NCBI GenBank assembly: GCA_031269465.1
Contig: JAISZB010000172.1
Span: forward strand, 1 to 58,117
Source of the DNA: Clostridiales bacterium
GTDB lineage: Bacteria; Bacillota; Clostridia; Lachnospirales; WQUN01
Direction of reading: 5' to 3'
Length of the DNA: 58,117 nucleotides
Every line of letters starts with the position of its first letter. Position 1 is the stretch's first letter. The notes beneath the pieces were generated by a model. The model saw only the letters and a list, made by a program, of their open reading frames with translations, made no database searches and was not told the origin of the DNA. Below are positions 45,936-55,114 of the stretch, in pieces. The position numbers and the translations under genes were made by a program.

Positions 45936-46868
45936 TTAAATTATTTGTTCCACTAGGCTGTCATCAAGCAGACGGGCGGCAAGCTCTCGATCAAAGCCCA
46001 CTGACAAGGGAGACGCTGCCTTGGCTGAGGACACCGCTGTGGCATACTTGAGCATCTCAATATGGGACATACCCTTTTCATAGCCGTATAAAATTGCGGC
46101 CAAAAGGCTGTCTCCGCACCCTGCTGTATTGTGCACGGCAACATTGGGCGGAGTCGCCTTGTAATAATCCTTGCCGAAACGCGCAACGATACCTCGCTTG
46201 CCGAGTGAAACGACAATCGCTTCAATACCAAAAGCGTCGAGCGTCCCAATCCCCCGCAGTACATCGCTGTCACTTTCAAGGGAAAAACCGCAGAGCGCCT
46301 CAAGCTCGTCTTGATTGGGCTTGATTAGAAAAGGAGAGCACTCTAAACCCTTTCGCAAGGTGTCACCGCTAGAGTCTAAAAACACTTTTGGCCTTTTTGT
46401 ACGTAGATGCTCAACGATACGATTATAGAGAAAAGGATCGGGGCTGTTGGACGCGTCCCCGGAGAGCACTAAAAATTCCTCTTCCAGCGTGTGCTCGCTC
46501 AAGGCGGAACACAAGTCCGCAAAATCTGTTTCGTCTAGCATTTCCCCTTTTTCAGCAAGCGTGGTGCAGGTGTGGTCGTCTTCAATAATAATATCATTGG
46601 TTCTGCTCTCCCCGTCCTCACGAAACACAAAACGGACGCAAATATTCTGTTCCTCCAATATTCGCAGAATTCTGCGCCCCGTGTCTCCGCGAGCCAGACC
46701 GAACGCCCTATTGGCAACGCCCATCTGGCTAAGGTTCATAGACACATGCGTACCCTTGCCGCCGAGCGTGTATGTATGGTGCTGAATGCGGTTGGTGACG
46801 GCCTTTTCCAGCTTGTTAAGATAGAGAATTCTATCAATTGCGGGATTTAATGTAAAAGTATTAATCAT
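45936..46868 (-). CDS. PfkB-family sugar kinase, 1-phosphofructokinase/tagatose-6-phosphate kinase type
   Basis: The 310-aa kinase has NPAIDRILYL at the N-terminus, LGGKGTHVSMNLSQMG as the substrate-binding loop, and NTAGCGDSLLAAIL with the catalytic Asp. The LacC/FruK subfamily adds a phosphate to sugar phosphates, for example fructose 1-phosphate. GGAGG six bases upstream fixes ATG 46868. Next to a ketose kinase and an aldolase, it may offer a second outlet for a ketose 1-phosphate. Its true substrate is unknown. Confidence 0.85.
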   Translation of the reverse strand: MINTFTLNPAIDRILYLNKLEKAVTNRIQHHTYTLGGKGTHVSMNLSQMGVANRAFGLARGDTGRRILRILEEQNICVRFVFREDGESRTNDIIIEDDHTCTTLAEKGEMLDETDFADLCSALSEHTLEEEFLVLSGDASNSPDPFLYNRIVEHLRTKRPKVFLDSSGDTLRKGLECSPFLIKPNQDELEALCGFSLESDSDVLRGIGTLDAFGIEAIVVSLGKRGIVARFGKDYYKATPPNVAVHNTAGCGDSLLAAILYGYEKGMSHIEMLKYATAVSSAKAASPLSVGFDRELAARLLDDSLVEQII

Positions 46869-46921
46869 TTGAAGCCTCCAAATTATAAACAATTAAATAG
46901 GTAAATGGAATTAAGTAGATA

Positions 46922-46938
46922 AAACGGAACCAAACGGA
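46922..46938. promoter_or_regulatory. Candidate operator, left copy
   Basis: AACGGAACCAAACGGA lies 16 bp downstream of the minus-strand -10 box. The related sequence AACGGAATCAAACAGA occurs at 47165, a partial copy ACGGAACGCAAA at 47125, and a weaker one at 46904. CAAAC-rich tandem motifs are common in DeoR-type operators. Confidence 0.45.
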
Positions 46939-46954
46939 TTTTGTTTGCAAGCTT

Positions 46955-46983
46955 AGTATATCACACAATTTATTAGGGCGCAA
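46955..46983 (-). promoter_or_regulatory. Candidate promoter of the pfkB operon
   Basis: On the minus strand TTGCGC and TATACT are separated by 17 bases, about 90 bp before the pfkB ATG. Confidence 0.5.
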
Positions 46984-47114
46984 GAGAAAATTTTAATTAT
47001 TTTCAATTTAAAAATATGCGAAATATCTAAAACAATCCTTATTTATCAATGTTAATATATGAAAATAACCATAGTATATTAAAATAAATCAGTAGAATTG
47101 GTTAAAAAACATCA

Positions 47115-47143
47115 TTGCAATTATACGGAACGCAAATTATAAT
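47115..47143 (+). promoter_or_regulatory. Candidate promoter of the isomerase/oxidoreductase operon
   Basis: TTGCAA and a consensus TATAAT are separated by exactly 17 bases, 134 bp before the isomerase ATG. An operator-like ACGGAACGCAAA fills the spacer. Confidence 0.6.
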
Positions 47144-47163
47144 TTATGTTATAAAGTATACAC

Positions 47164-47180
47164 AAACGGAATCAAACAGA
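47164..47180. promoter_or_regulatory. Candidate operator, right copy
   Basis: AAACGGAATCAAACAGA starts 20 bp after the plus-strand -10 box and matches the left operator at nearly every base. Binding here would block the rightward promoter. Confidence 0.45.
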
Positions 47181-47277
47181 AATATAATTGTTTTGATATA
47201 CTTTTTTATTATTTTTAGATTGCTTCTATGAATTGAACACATGGCAATTATTTCTGAAAAGACAAGGAAGGTGAATT

Positions 47278-48255
47278 ATGAAACTCGGCTTTTTTACAGC
47301 AAACTTTACCGAAAAGCCGTTGGAGGAGGTGGCCAGACTGGCGGCCGAACATGGCTACGAAACATTGGAAATCCCTGCATATGAGGGCAATGGCCAGTTG
47401 GAAACGGCGGACGTACTGAAGGGAAACTTCGCGAAAAAAATCAGAACGATGGTATCGTCGTACGGCTTGGACATCTGCGCTCTCAGCAACCATTCGGATT
47501 CTTTTTTGATTATGGGACCGACAGGAAAGGATACGGATTTCATTTTTAAAGGGAGCGCGGAGGAGAAAATCAAACATGGTACGGAAAGTCTAATCCGCAC
47601 GGCTCAGGCGGCTAACGCACTTAATGTACCCGTGATAGTGGGCTATCCCGGCGTTGAAAACTGGGGACGCTTCTTTTTCTTTCCGTATGGGCAGGGTTGG
47701 AGTGAGTATGAAGAACAGTTCGTTGATCGCTTCACCCCTATTTTGAACAAATTCAAGGAGTATGGCGTAAAATTCGCTATAGAAATTCATCCAAACAGTT
47801 TTGTTTATGATACACTCACTGCCGAGCGAGCGCTGGAATTGGTCGATTATCATCCTTGCCTGGGATATAATCTTGACCCCGCTAATGTGCTGTATTTGAG
47901 TTTAAGCGCGGAGTTGCTTGTTGACCGCTTGAAAGACCGCATCTTCCATGTTCACGCTAAGGATGCGGAGCTCGTAGAGCAGAATTTGCCCTTGGGCGGC
48001 ACTATGATGCAGGGTGATATGCGCCGCTTGGATCGCTCATTCCGTTTCCGTATACCGGGCTGGGGAGATGTGCGTTGGAAAAAGCTCATAACCGAGTTGT
48101 CCATGGTAGGATACAACGGTGTGCTCAGCTACGAGCACGAGGATGTCACAATGAGCCGTTTGGACGGCATTAAAAAGACATCGGCTTTTCTTAAACCGCT
48201 CTTGATTGAAAATCCCTATGAAGGGAGGCAGGACAAACTTTTTACAAATACTTAA
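47278..48255 (+). CDS. Sugar phosphate isomerase/epimerase (AP endonuclease 2-type TIM barrel)
   Basis: The 325-aa TIM barrel is of the xylose-isomerase-like superfamily (IolE, tagatose 3-epimerase and relatives). Predicted metal-site strands are FAIEIHPNSF, LGYNLDPANV, IFHVHAKDAE and LSYEHED. It would epimerise or isomerise a free sugar or keto-sugar. A standard ribosome site (GGAAGG) precedes the ATG. It leads the plus-strand unit and faces pfkB across a shared control region. Confidence 0.82.
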   Translation: MKLGFFTANFTEKPLEEVARLAAEHGYETLEIPAYEGNGQLETADVLKGNFAKKIRTMVSSYGLDICALSNHSDSFLIMGPTGKDTDFIFKGSAEEKIKHGTESLIRTAQAANALNVPVIVGYPGVENWGRFFFFPYGQGWSEYEEQFVDRFTPILNKFKEYGVKFAIEIHPNSFVYDTLTAERALELVDYHPCLGYNLDPANVLYLSLSAELLVDRLKDRIFHVHAKDAELVEQNLPLGGTMMQGDMRRLDRSFRFRIPGWGDVRWKKLITELSMVGYNGVLSYEHEDVTMSRLDGIKKTSAFLKPLLIENPYEGRQDKLFTNT

Positions 48256-48291
48256 GTTATGAATATGCGAACAAGAGGAGGAGAACTTGCA

Positions 48292-49533
48292 ATGAGCCAT
48301 CGGGATACACTGCTAAACCCCATTCAAATCGGCACACATACCGCGCAGAACCGCTTTTTTATACAAGCGATGGAATGTAACGATGAGGATGCGTCGGGTA
48401 ATCCCTCTGCCGACACCACCGAGCGTTACTGTAACTTGGCAAAAGGAGAGGCGGGTCTCATCTCGCTGGAGGCTATATCCATCACGCGAGAGAGCCGTTC
48501 ACGCGACAATCAGTTGGTGATTAGGGAAGCTAACCGCGAACCGCTGCGCGATTTTGTGAAAAAAGTAAAACAAGCAAATCCAAAATCACTGTTTATATTT
48601 CAACTAACACACTCAGGGGAATTGTCCAACCCAAATTTTTCTCGCCGCGTCTGTGTGAAGCCTCTGCCGGGATTCGGCGGTGACATTCTCACTAAGGACG
48701 AAGTGGACAAGATTATGGATGAATTTGTACTTGCCGCGAAAATATCCCATGACGTCGGAGCAGACGGCATTGATATGAAACTTTGTCACGGATATTTCGG
48801 CTCGCAGATGCTAAGACCCTATAACGACCGCAAATGGAAATACGGCGGTTCATGGAAAAACCGCAGCCGCTTCGCGTTTGAATTGTATGAGCGTATTCTT
48901 AACGCGGTTAATGACAAAAACTTTCTTATCGGCTCTAAAGTTTCTGCGTGGGAGGGTTTCCCCGGCGGATTTGGCACAGATGGTCCCGACTCGCCGATCA
49001 TGGATCTCACGGAGCCCCTAGCGCTTATTAAAGGCTTGGAGGAGCGTGGCGCACAGTTCTTTATCCAATCGGGCGGCAGTCCGTCAATCACTGTCAGTAT
49101 AACGCAGTGCGATAAACACGTACCGTATTTCGCCTATCTGCATCAGTATTGGGCAAAGGAATTCCGACGTGTGCTGAAACCTGAAACCGTGGTCATCGGC
49201 TCTAACTTTTCGCTGTTCCGCAATGGGAAAAATCATCTGTGCGCAGTCGAACCGGAGAAAAGTTCTCTGCTTGCCTACGGGGCGCAGTGCATAGAACGCG
49301 GCGTTATGGATATGGTAGGGCTTGGACGTCAGTCGTTCGCAGATCCATTTCTGCCGCTTAAACTGCGAGAAAATAAGGAAAGCGAAATTAAGTATTGCAC
49401 AGTATGCGATAACTGCCTTGAGTTGCTTATACGCCAAACCCCTGTCGGTTGCTGTACTTTTAACAAAAAGTACACGGACATTCTTGTCAATGAGCGCAAG
49501 ATTAACGGTCCGCTGAAAGTTGCACATACTTGA
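48292..49533 (+). CDS. NADH:flavin oxidoreductase, Old Yellow Enzyme family
   Basis: The 413-aa flavoenzyme has NPIQIGTHTAQNRFF at the N-terminus, LTHSGELSNP, and the signature DGIDMKLCHGYFGSQMLRPY followed by KYGGSWKNRSRFAFEL. The C-terminus has CTVCDNC and a later CC pair, suggesting an iron-sulfur cluster as in dienoyl-CoA reductase relatives, though it lacks their extra NADH domain. GAGGAGGAG supports ATG 48292. In a sugar locus, reduction of an unsaturated or keto intermediate is the likely role. Confidence 0.82.
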   Translation: MSHRDTLLNPIQIGTHTAQNRFFIQAMECNDEDASGNPSADTTERYCNLAKGEAGLISLEAISITRESRSRDNQLVIREANREPLRDFVKKVKQANPKSLFIFQLTHSGELSNPNFSRRVCVKPLPGFGGDILTKDEVDKIMDEFVLAAKISHDVGADGIDMKLCHGYFGSQMLRPYNDRKWKYGGSWKNRSRFAFELYERILNAVNDKNFLIGSKVSAWEGFPGGFGTDGPDSPIMDLTEPLALIKGLEERGAQFFIQSGGSPSITVSITQCDKHVPYFAYLHQYWAKEFRRVLKPETVVIGSNFSLFRNGKNHLCAVEPEKSSLLAYGAQCIERGVMDMVGLGRQSFADPFLPLKLRENKESEIKYCTVCDNCLELLIRQTPVGCCTFNKKYTDILVNERKINGPLKVAHT

Positions 49534-50335
49534 TTTTAATGTAAGATGTATGATTTAGACGATGAAAACAATCTTTATAATTCGTCTATATAGGAGACAA
49601 GAGCCAAGGAATATGGTGGTAGTCGCAATGTGAGGTGAGGACGTGATTAGATTGAATTTTTGCCGTTCCCTAGCCCGCATAAACACTGGCTTTGTGGGTA
49701 CATGTCAAATGCAAATGCCATAAATCAACCCTATTTGCTACTATCACCAGAAATATTGATATGATAAGATTTTTCGGTAGAGGTTGTACCTTCCTCGCCT
49801 CAAGACCGATCCGATGCGGACACATACGGCTGCACTGATATATTTTGCTGGATTGTTTTATGCGACCGCGCAGGACGAAAAATTTGGGGATATGCAAATG
49901 ATATTCTCATTGAGTTTAGAGACTGTCTTTTTACTTCTTAGGGCTACTGAATGTTTGTTATGATAAGCTGCATAGCAATTGGGATCTCCCTGCCCTGAAT
50001 GTACTCATGTCTTTAACAGTTCGCCCATTCGCTTGCTCTACACCTACACTAATATCATCCCCTCTGAAGATTCTACAAGAGTATGTCTTTAGAAGAGTTT
50101 TTGGGGTTTATTTAACGAATGCCCAAATCTAGGGATTGTTAAAATTGTTTCTGAGAAATGTAAAGAGACTGATCCCTTTTAGTTAAAACAGATTTTTCGA
50201 AACATTCATTCGCTAGAACCTATAATGCGGCGAGAATTCCTATGGCTAAAAATCTGGCTGGCGACAAGGAAATAAGCAACGGCAGGGAGCTGATTAAAAT
50301 AATTCTCGCATATTTTCCTGAATTATTTGTAAGGA
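49534..50335. other. Intergenic spacer, no gene
   Basis: About 800 bp with only short frames. 50241-50335 could encode a short peptide (start MAKNLAGDKEISNGRELIK) that belonged to the following transposase relic, but this is uncertain. Confidence 0.3.
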
Positions 50336-51100
50336 TTGAGGAGCTGGAAAAGCTGAGGAACCGAGCGCCCCGACGATCAACAGAATCTTGAAAAGCCTAG
50401 ATCACGGCGACATCCAGCGGATTGTAGGCATGTCCATGAGCCTGCTGGTGAAATTCAAGGAAAACAGGAATGAACCTTTTCAGGGAAAGTACGTTTTCTG
50501 CATATTGGACGCGACTGCAGCAATGTCGTCTAATGTCGAATATACATGCGGACGCCTCACAAAAACGCATAGGGACGACGAAGGAAAGGCGACAAGCGTC
50601 GATTTCTACAATAGCACGCTGGAATTCAAGGTTCATTTGGGTGACGGGATAGTTTCAAGCCTCTTGACAGAATTCATAGAAAACAGCGCGGATATTGAGC
50701 AAGACGGCAATAATGTTGCTCCAAAAAGCGGCGAAGTTGCTCCAATCAACGGCGATGTCGATGCAAACAGAAGGGATGTTGAGGGCAGGGGCACCAATGA
50801 AGGGCGAAGCAAGCTAAAGTGCGAACTCACGGCATTCTCCAGTTTAGCGCCGAAAATAAGGGATCTGCTGGGAGGCATGCCGCTGATCACCGCAATGGAC
50901 GGCTTGTACGAGTGCCAAGAAATATAGACAACATATTTGTTTATATTACTTCGTTGAAGAACGAGGACTGAAAACGCCCCGGCGCTCGCCAGCCTTGGCA
51001 GGAGAAGATGGCTTATTGAGGAAAACGGCCTCAGAACGCAGAAACATTGAGGATTCTGCATGGCGCACCAATTTTCGAAGGATTATAATTGCCAGAAAAT
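50336..51100 (+). pseudogene. Decayed DDE transposase (ISNCY-like)
   Basis: In frame from 50336: APTINRILKSLDHGDIQ, then FCILDATAAMS where the first catalytic Asp would lie, STLEFKVHLGDGIVSSLLTE, and KIRDLLGGMPLITAMDGLY. After a stop, GRRRWLIEENGLRTQKH and MAHQFSKDYN represent the C-terminus with another stop between. These strings occur in this order in intact ISNCY-type transposases. The middle third of the protein is missing. Family assignment is by motif resemblance. Confidence 0.65.
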
Positions 51101-51500
51101 ACACTATTTATTTATCGCGCATTCTATCTCCAGTTGCTCGAAAAGGGATCAGAGGCGTTCAGAAGCGGCAATGCGACGCACAGCCAAATCCGGCGATCGA
51201 TTTTGACCGGCCTTTCGAAGGATTTTACATAGTAAGACATACAATGCATAATAAGCTGTGATAAGAGATATAAGTTCATATGCAGGGTTCCCCGCCAAAG
51301 AGCGGGTTATGAAAAGGATGAAGGCCTTCAATCTAGCATCATGAAAATCAGTTCAGCGACACACATTCCGAGTCCCTTTGACGCACCTTTGCAATTTCAT
51401 ACCAAATGTTTAAATTTTTTGTTAATTGCCTCTGATTTGAACCTATTACTAACAAGTAGATAAAAAAACCGAAAAAGGATAAAACCAGGAGGAGCAAAAA

Positions 51501-52499
51501 ATGAAAGAATTATTGCATACTATACTGGCGGCAATTGTGGCAGTTACAATGCTCACCGCTTGCAGTTCAAGCGCACCCAACGCCGCTCCCGCAGCCGAAA
51601 CACCCGTAGCACCTGCAGCCGAAACGCCCGCTGCATCGCAGCCTATCGCCATTATTATCCCCTCTGCCGATCACGGCTGGATGGCCGGCGTTGCATATTT
51701 CGCCCAACAGAAAGTAAAAGAACTCGGATTGTCCGAGGGTACCGGATATAAACTGCTTACATCGGCCAATGTCAACGAACAAGCCAACCAGATTGACGAA
51801 GTTCTGGGAACGGGTGTAAGCGCGGTTGTCTTGCTTCCGCATAATGATGAAGTAACCGTCGCTGCCAATAAAATTACCGACCAGGGTATCCCACTCATTG
51901 TGTTTGACCGTAAAGTTCCGAACTACAACGCATATGTAGCGGGTGACAACAAGGGCATCGGCACTGAGACCGCTAAATATCTCGGCGAAAAATTAAACGG
52001 CGAGGGGACTATCGCAGTTATGAACACCCCAAGCGTAGGTTCTGTCAGCACCGAGCGCGTTGATGGTTTCAAGGAAGTTATGACCGCGCAATATCCTAAC
52101 ATAAAACTGATTGATGTCACCTCCGCAGGGTTTACACAGGAGGACGGACTGAAAATGGCGACGGACATGTTGGTTGCCAACGAGCAGCTTGACGCGGTGT
52201 TCTCCATTGACGACGAGCCTTCTCTCGGTATACTTCAAGCTATCCATGATGCGGGACGCACCGATATAAAGTATATTACGGGCGGTGGCGGCGCTCAGCC
52301 GTGGTTTACAAAGATACAGAGCGAAACCGGAATTTCACTTTTGACCGCAACGTACAGCCCTGCCATGATTGGTGACGCTGTCCAAGTAGCCAACGACATA
52401 GTTTCGGGCAAGAACCCTGAATCTGAAACAATCATCACGCCCACAATCGTGACGAAGGACAATGTAGGAAGTTTTCTGGATGCGGGTTCTCCGTATTGA
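51501..52499 (+). CDS. Sugar-binding lipoprotein, RbsB type
   Basis: The 332-aa lipoprotein has a signal peptide with lipobox LTAC and a Pro/Ala-rich linker. IAIIIPSADHGWMAGVAYFA, GIPLIVFDRKV and VFSIDDEPSLGILQAI are typical of periplasmic-binding-protein domain type I (ribose/galactose/rhamnose). AGGAGGAG precedes the ATG. It feeds the RbsA/RbsC-type proteins encoded downstream. The ligand is unknown but should match the neighbouring kinase and aldolase. Confidence 0.9.
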   Translation: MKELLHTILAAIVAVTMLTACSSSAPNAAPAAETPVAPAAETPAASQPIAIIIPSADHGWMAGVAYFAQQKVKELGLSEGTGYKLLTSANVNEQANQIDEVLGTGVSAVVLLPHNDEVTVAANKITDQGIPLIVFDRKVPNYNAYVAGDNKGIGTETAKYLGEKLNGEGTIAVMNTPSVGSVSTERVDGFKEVMTAQYPNIKLIDVTSAGFTQEDGLKMATDMLVANEQLDAVFSIDDEPSLGILQAIHDAGRTDIKYITGGGGAQPWFTKIQSETGISLLTATYSPAMIGDAVQVANDIVSGKNPESETIITPTIVTKDNVGSFLDAGSPY

Positions 52500-52504
52500 T
52501 TTAA

Positions 52505-52553
52505 CCTAGTCGAGTAGGCGGAAGCCTCACAGTGTCCGCCTACTCGGCTAAGG
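52505..52553 (+). terminator. Hairpin between binding protein and ATPase genes
   Basis: CGAGTAGGCGG pairs perfectly with CCGCCTACTCG, extended by CCTAG/CTAAGG. There is no long T-run. It probably stabilises or attenuates the transcript so that binding protein is made in excess. Confidence 0.6.
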
Positions 52554-52563
52554 ATTTAAACTT

Positions 52564-52605
52564 GATATGCTTGCGCGTATTTATATAATCACGCGCAGGC
52601 ATATC
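52564..52605 (+). promoter_or_regulatory. Second hairpin in the rbsA-type leader
   Basis: GATATGC-GCGCGT pairs with ACGCGC-GCATATC around an AT loop. It ends seven bases before the AGGGGG ribosome site of the ATPase gene and could affect its translation. Confidence 0.45.
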
Positions 52606-52618
52606 CCTCCTAGGGGGA

Positions 52619-54139
52619 ATGAAATTGAGCGGATTCGTTGTTGAAATGCTTGGAATCGAAAAATCTTTTAATCATAATAAGGTTCTCCACAGTGTAGACT
52701 TTTACCTGCGAGGGGGCAGTATCCACGCCTTGCTCGGAGAAAACGGTACGGGAAAGACGACATTAATGAACATATTGGGCGGTGTGCTCAAAAGTGACGC
52801 AGGTGAAATTCGCGTTGATAGCGCACCGATCATAATGCATGATACGAGTGTATCGGAAAACAATGGAATCGCTTTTATTCATCAAGAACTCACGTTGATT
52901 AATGATTTAGCTGTTTATGAAAACCTGTTTCTTGGAAAAGAACTTAAAAAGAACGGAATTTTGAATAAAAGCGAGATGGTTAAGCAATCCCGTGATATTC
53001 TTGAACATATGGGCATCGACCTTAACCCCACAGATATGGTCAGCGAATTGAACGTGTCCTACAAGCAGGTTGTGGAAATCGCGCGGGCGTTGTTGCGTAA
53101 CGCCAGAGTTATTATTATGGACGAACCCACTGCGTCCTTGACGGATATAGAGATTGACAATGTATTTTCTATTATGCGTTCGCTTAAGGGAAAGGGCGTC
53201 AGTTTTGTATTTATCTCCCACAAGCTTCGTGAGATAATGCTTATCGCCGACAGCTATACCGTAATGCGCGACGGGCGCGTTGTCGCTGACGGCGCGGTTG
53301 ACGGGAACGTGTCGGAGGAGTCCTTGGCCCGCTATATGGTTGGCAAGGAGATAAAATATGACGACGTATATTCTCCGCGCCCTTTGGGCGATACAATCAT
53401 TGAGGTCAAGGGCCTGTCTCGAAATCGCGAGTATAGAGATATAAATTTCTCTGTCAGCAAAGGCGAGATTGTGGGGTTTACGGGACTGCTCGGCGACGGA
53501 CGCAGTGAAATTTTCGCCACGGTTTATGGCTGCAATAAGCCTGAGCGCGGCGTTGTGCTGGTAAAAGGCAAGCTAACGCGTATCCGTTCCACCAGTGCGG
53601 CCAGAAATAACGGCATCTCCTTTGTTCCTCGAGACCGCAAGGAAAACGGCATCGTTAAGGATTTGTCCGTTGCGAGCAATATGTCATTATCTATCATAGA
53701 CCGGCTAAAGGGCATACTGTTTATCAGTCATAAGAAAGAATCGCAATCCAATCAAGTCTATGTGGACAGTTTGCATATCCGCGTGAGCGATATTAATGTC
53801 CTGATTACCAGCCTATCGGGCGGCAATCAGCAAAAGGTAGTATTGGCAAAGGCGTTGGGACCAAAGCCCGAATTGATAATTCTGGATAATCCGACGCAGG
53901 GTGTGGATGTCGGCGCTAAGCTGGAGATTTATAATATTATTATAGAATTGGCGAAACAGGGTGTCAGCTTTGTAATCCTAAGCAGCGAGGCGCAGGAGAT
54001 TTTGATGCTCTGTGATCGCATATATGTTATGTACCATGGTGAAATCCGTAGGGAATTGAGCAGAGCTGAGGCTAGCGAGGAAAATATTATGATTCTTGCT
54101 ACCGGCGGGTCAGTGGAAAATTGGGGGCGAGCGTTATAA
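52619..54139 (+). CDS. Sugar ABC transporter ATP-binding protein, RbsA/MglA type
   Basis: The 506-aa protein has two fused ATPase domains. Domain 1: Walker A GENGTGKTT at 40-48, signature LNVSYKQVVEIARAL and Walker B VIIMDEPTASL. Domain 2: degenerate P-loop GLLGDGRSE, signature LSGGNQQKVVLAKAL and LIILDNPTQGVDVGAK. In domain 2 the catalytic Glu after the Walker B Asp is Asn. AGGGGG is only one base from ATG 52619 but is well spaced from an in-frame TTG at 52625, so the true start may be six bases later. Confidence 0.9.
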   Translation: MKLSGFVVEMLGIEKSFNHNKVLHSVDFYLRGGSIHALLGENGTGKTTLMNILGGVLKSDAGEIRVDSAPIIMHDTSVSENNGIAFIHQELTLINDLAVYENLFLGKELKKNGILNKSEMVKQSRDILEHMGIDLNPTDMVSELNVSYKQVVEIARALLRNARVIIMDEPTASLTDIEIDNVFSIMRSLKGKGVSFVFISHKLREIMLIADSYTVMRDGRVVADGAVDGNVSEESLARYMVGKEIKYDDVYSPRPLGDTIIEVKGLSRNREYRDINFSVSKGEIVGFTGLLGDGRSEIFATVYGCNKPERGVVLVKGKLTRIRSTSAARNNGISFVPRDRKENGIVKDLSVASNMSLSIIDRLKGILFISHKKESQSNQVYVDSLHIRVSDINVLITSLSGGNQQKVVLAKALGPKPELIILDNPTQGVDVGAKLEIYNIIIELAKQGVSFVILSSEAQEILMLCDRIYVMYHGEIRRELSRAEASEENIMILATGGSVENWGRAL

Positions 54140-55095
54140 TGAATAAGGTCAAGAAATTTATAGGAGGAAACAGCGCTTTATTCGCTTTTGCCGTTCTGTT
54201 TATTCTTGCTGTCGTGCTCAAAGGCTCAACATTTCTGCAATTGAACAATATCGTCAATATACTCCGCAACAACTCCATTATCGGTATTGCCGCGCTGGGT
54301 ATGACGCTGATTATTATCACGGGCGGCATTGACCTATCGGTCGGCTCGCAATTGGTCATTACAGGGTTAGTTGTTATTACCACGATTAACGCGACGGGGA
54401 GTATTGCCCTCGGCGTAATCGCGGGCGTAGTCACGGGCGCGATTTTGGGCGGACTTACGGGCTTGCTTGTGTCTAAATGCAAGATACCGGCATTTATCGT
54501 GACGTTGGGCACAATGACGATTTACCGCTCAATGTCGCAGTACCTGCTGAACGGCGGCGGCGTTATGATAAAAGGTCCGCGAGCAGACGCATATATAACC
54601 ATTTCCAATGCAAATTTGTTTCCCAGATTTCCTTTGCCAATATTTTATTGGATGCTTTTGGCAGTGATTATTTACCTGTTTACAAAACATACGCCGACGG
54701 GCCGATATATATACGCGGTAGGCAGCAACGAAAAAGCGACTTTGCTTTCCAGCATTAATGTGAACAGGGTAAAGATAATTACTTATCTTATATCGGGCGT
54801 ACTGGTAGCGCTCGCCGCAGTGGTGGAGACTTCACGCCTCGGCAGCATTAACTCCGCGTCATCGGGTTCGTCTTATGAGATGGATGCGATTGCGGCGGCT
54901 GTTATCGGCGGGACCAGCATGTCGGGTGGGCGCGGTAAGATTTTCGGCACGGTGATGGGTACGCTAACGCTCGGCATAATTAACAATATGATGAACTTAC
55001 TCGGTGTTCCACCGTTTTTGGTAGGCGCGGTCAAGGGCTCGATTATTATCGGAGCGGTTTTGTTGCAGAAGCGATTGAACGAGAGCGCCGCATAG
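54139..55095 (+). CDS. Sugar ABC transporter permease, RbsC type
   Basis: The 318-aa permease has eight to ten hydrophobic helices. IIITGGIDLSVGSQLVITG near residue 60 and the C-terminal GGTSMSGGRGKIFGTVMGT are RbsC/XylH hallmarks. ATG 54139 overlaps the ATPase stop (TAATG). It forms the channel with the preceding proteins. Confidence 0.9.
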   Translation: MNKVKKFIGGNSALFAFAVLFILAVVLKGSTFLQLNNIVNILRNNSIIGIAALGMTLIIITGGIDLSVGSQLVITGLVVITTINATGSIALGVIAGVVTGAILGGLTGLLVSKCKIPAFIVTLGTMTIYRSMSQYLLNGGGVMIKGPRADAYITISNANLFPRFPLPIFYWMLLAVIIYLFTKHTPTGRYIYAVGSNEKATLLSSINVNRVKIITYLISGVLVALAAVVETSRLGSINSASSGSSYEMDAIAAAVIGGTSMSGGRGKIFGTVMGTLTLGIINNMMNLLGVPPFLVGAVKGSIIIGAVLLQKRLNESAA

Positions 55096-55114
55096 AAGAA
55101 AGGAGTTTGAGAGA

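Noticed and set aside
47241-47277. Considered a riboswitch or attenuator in the long pfkB-isomerase spacer
   Set aside because: The spacer is AT-rich with promoter and operator-like motifs but no conserved riboswitch-like structure that I can see.
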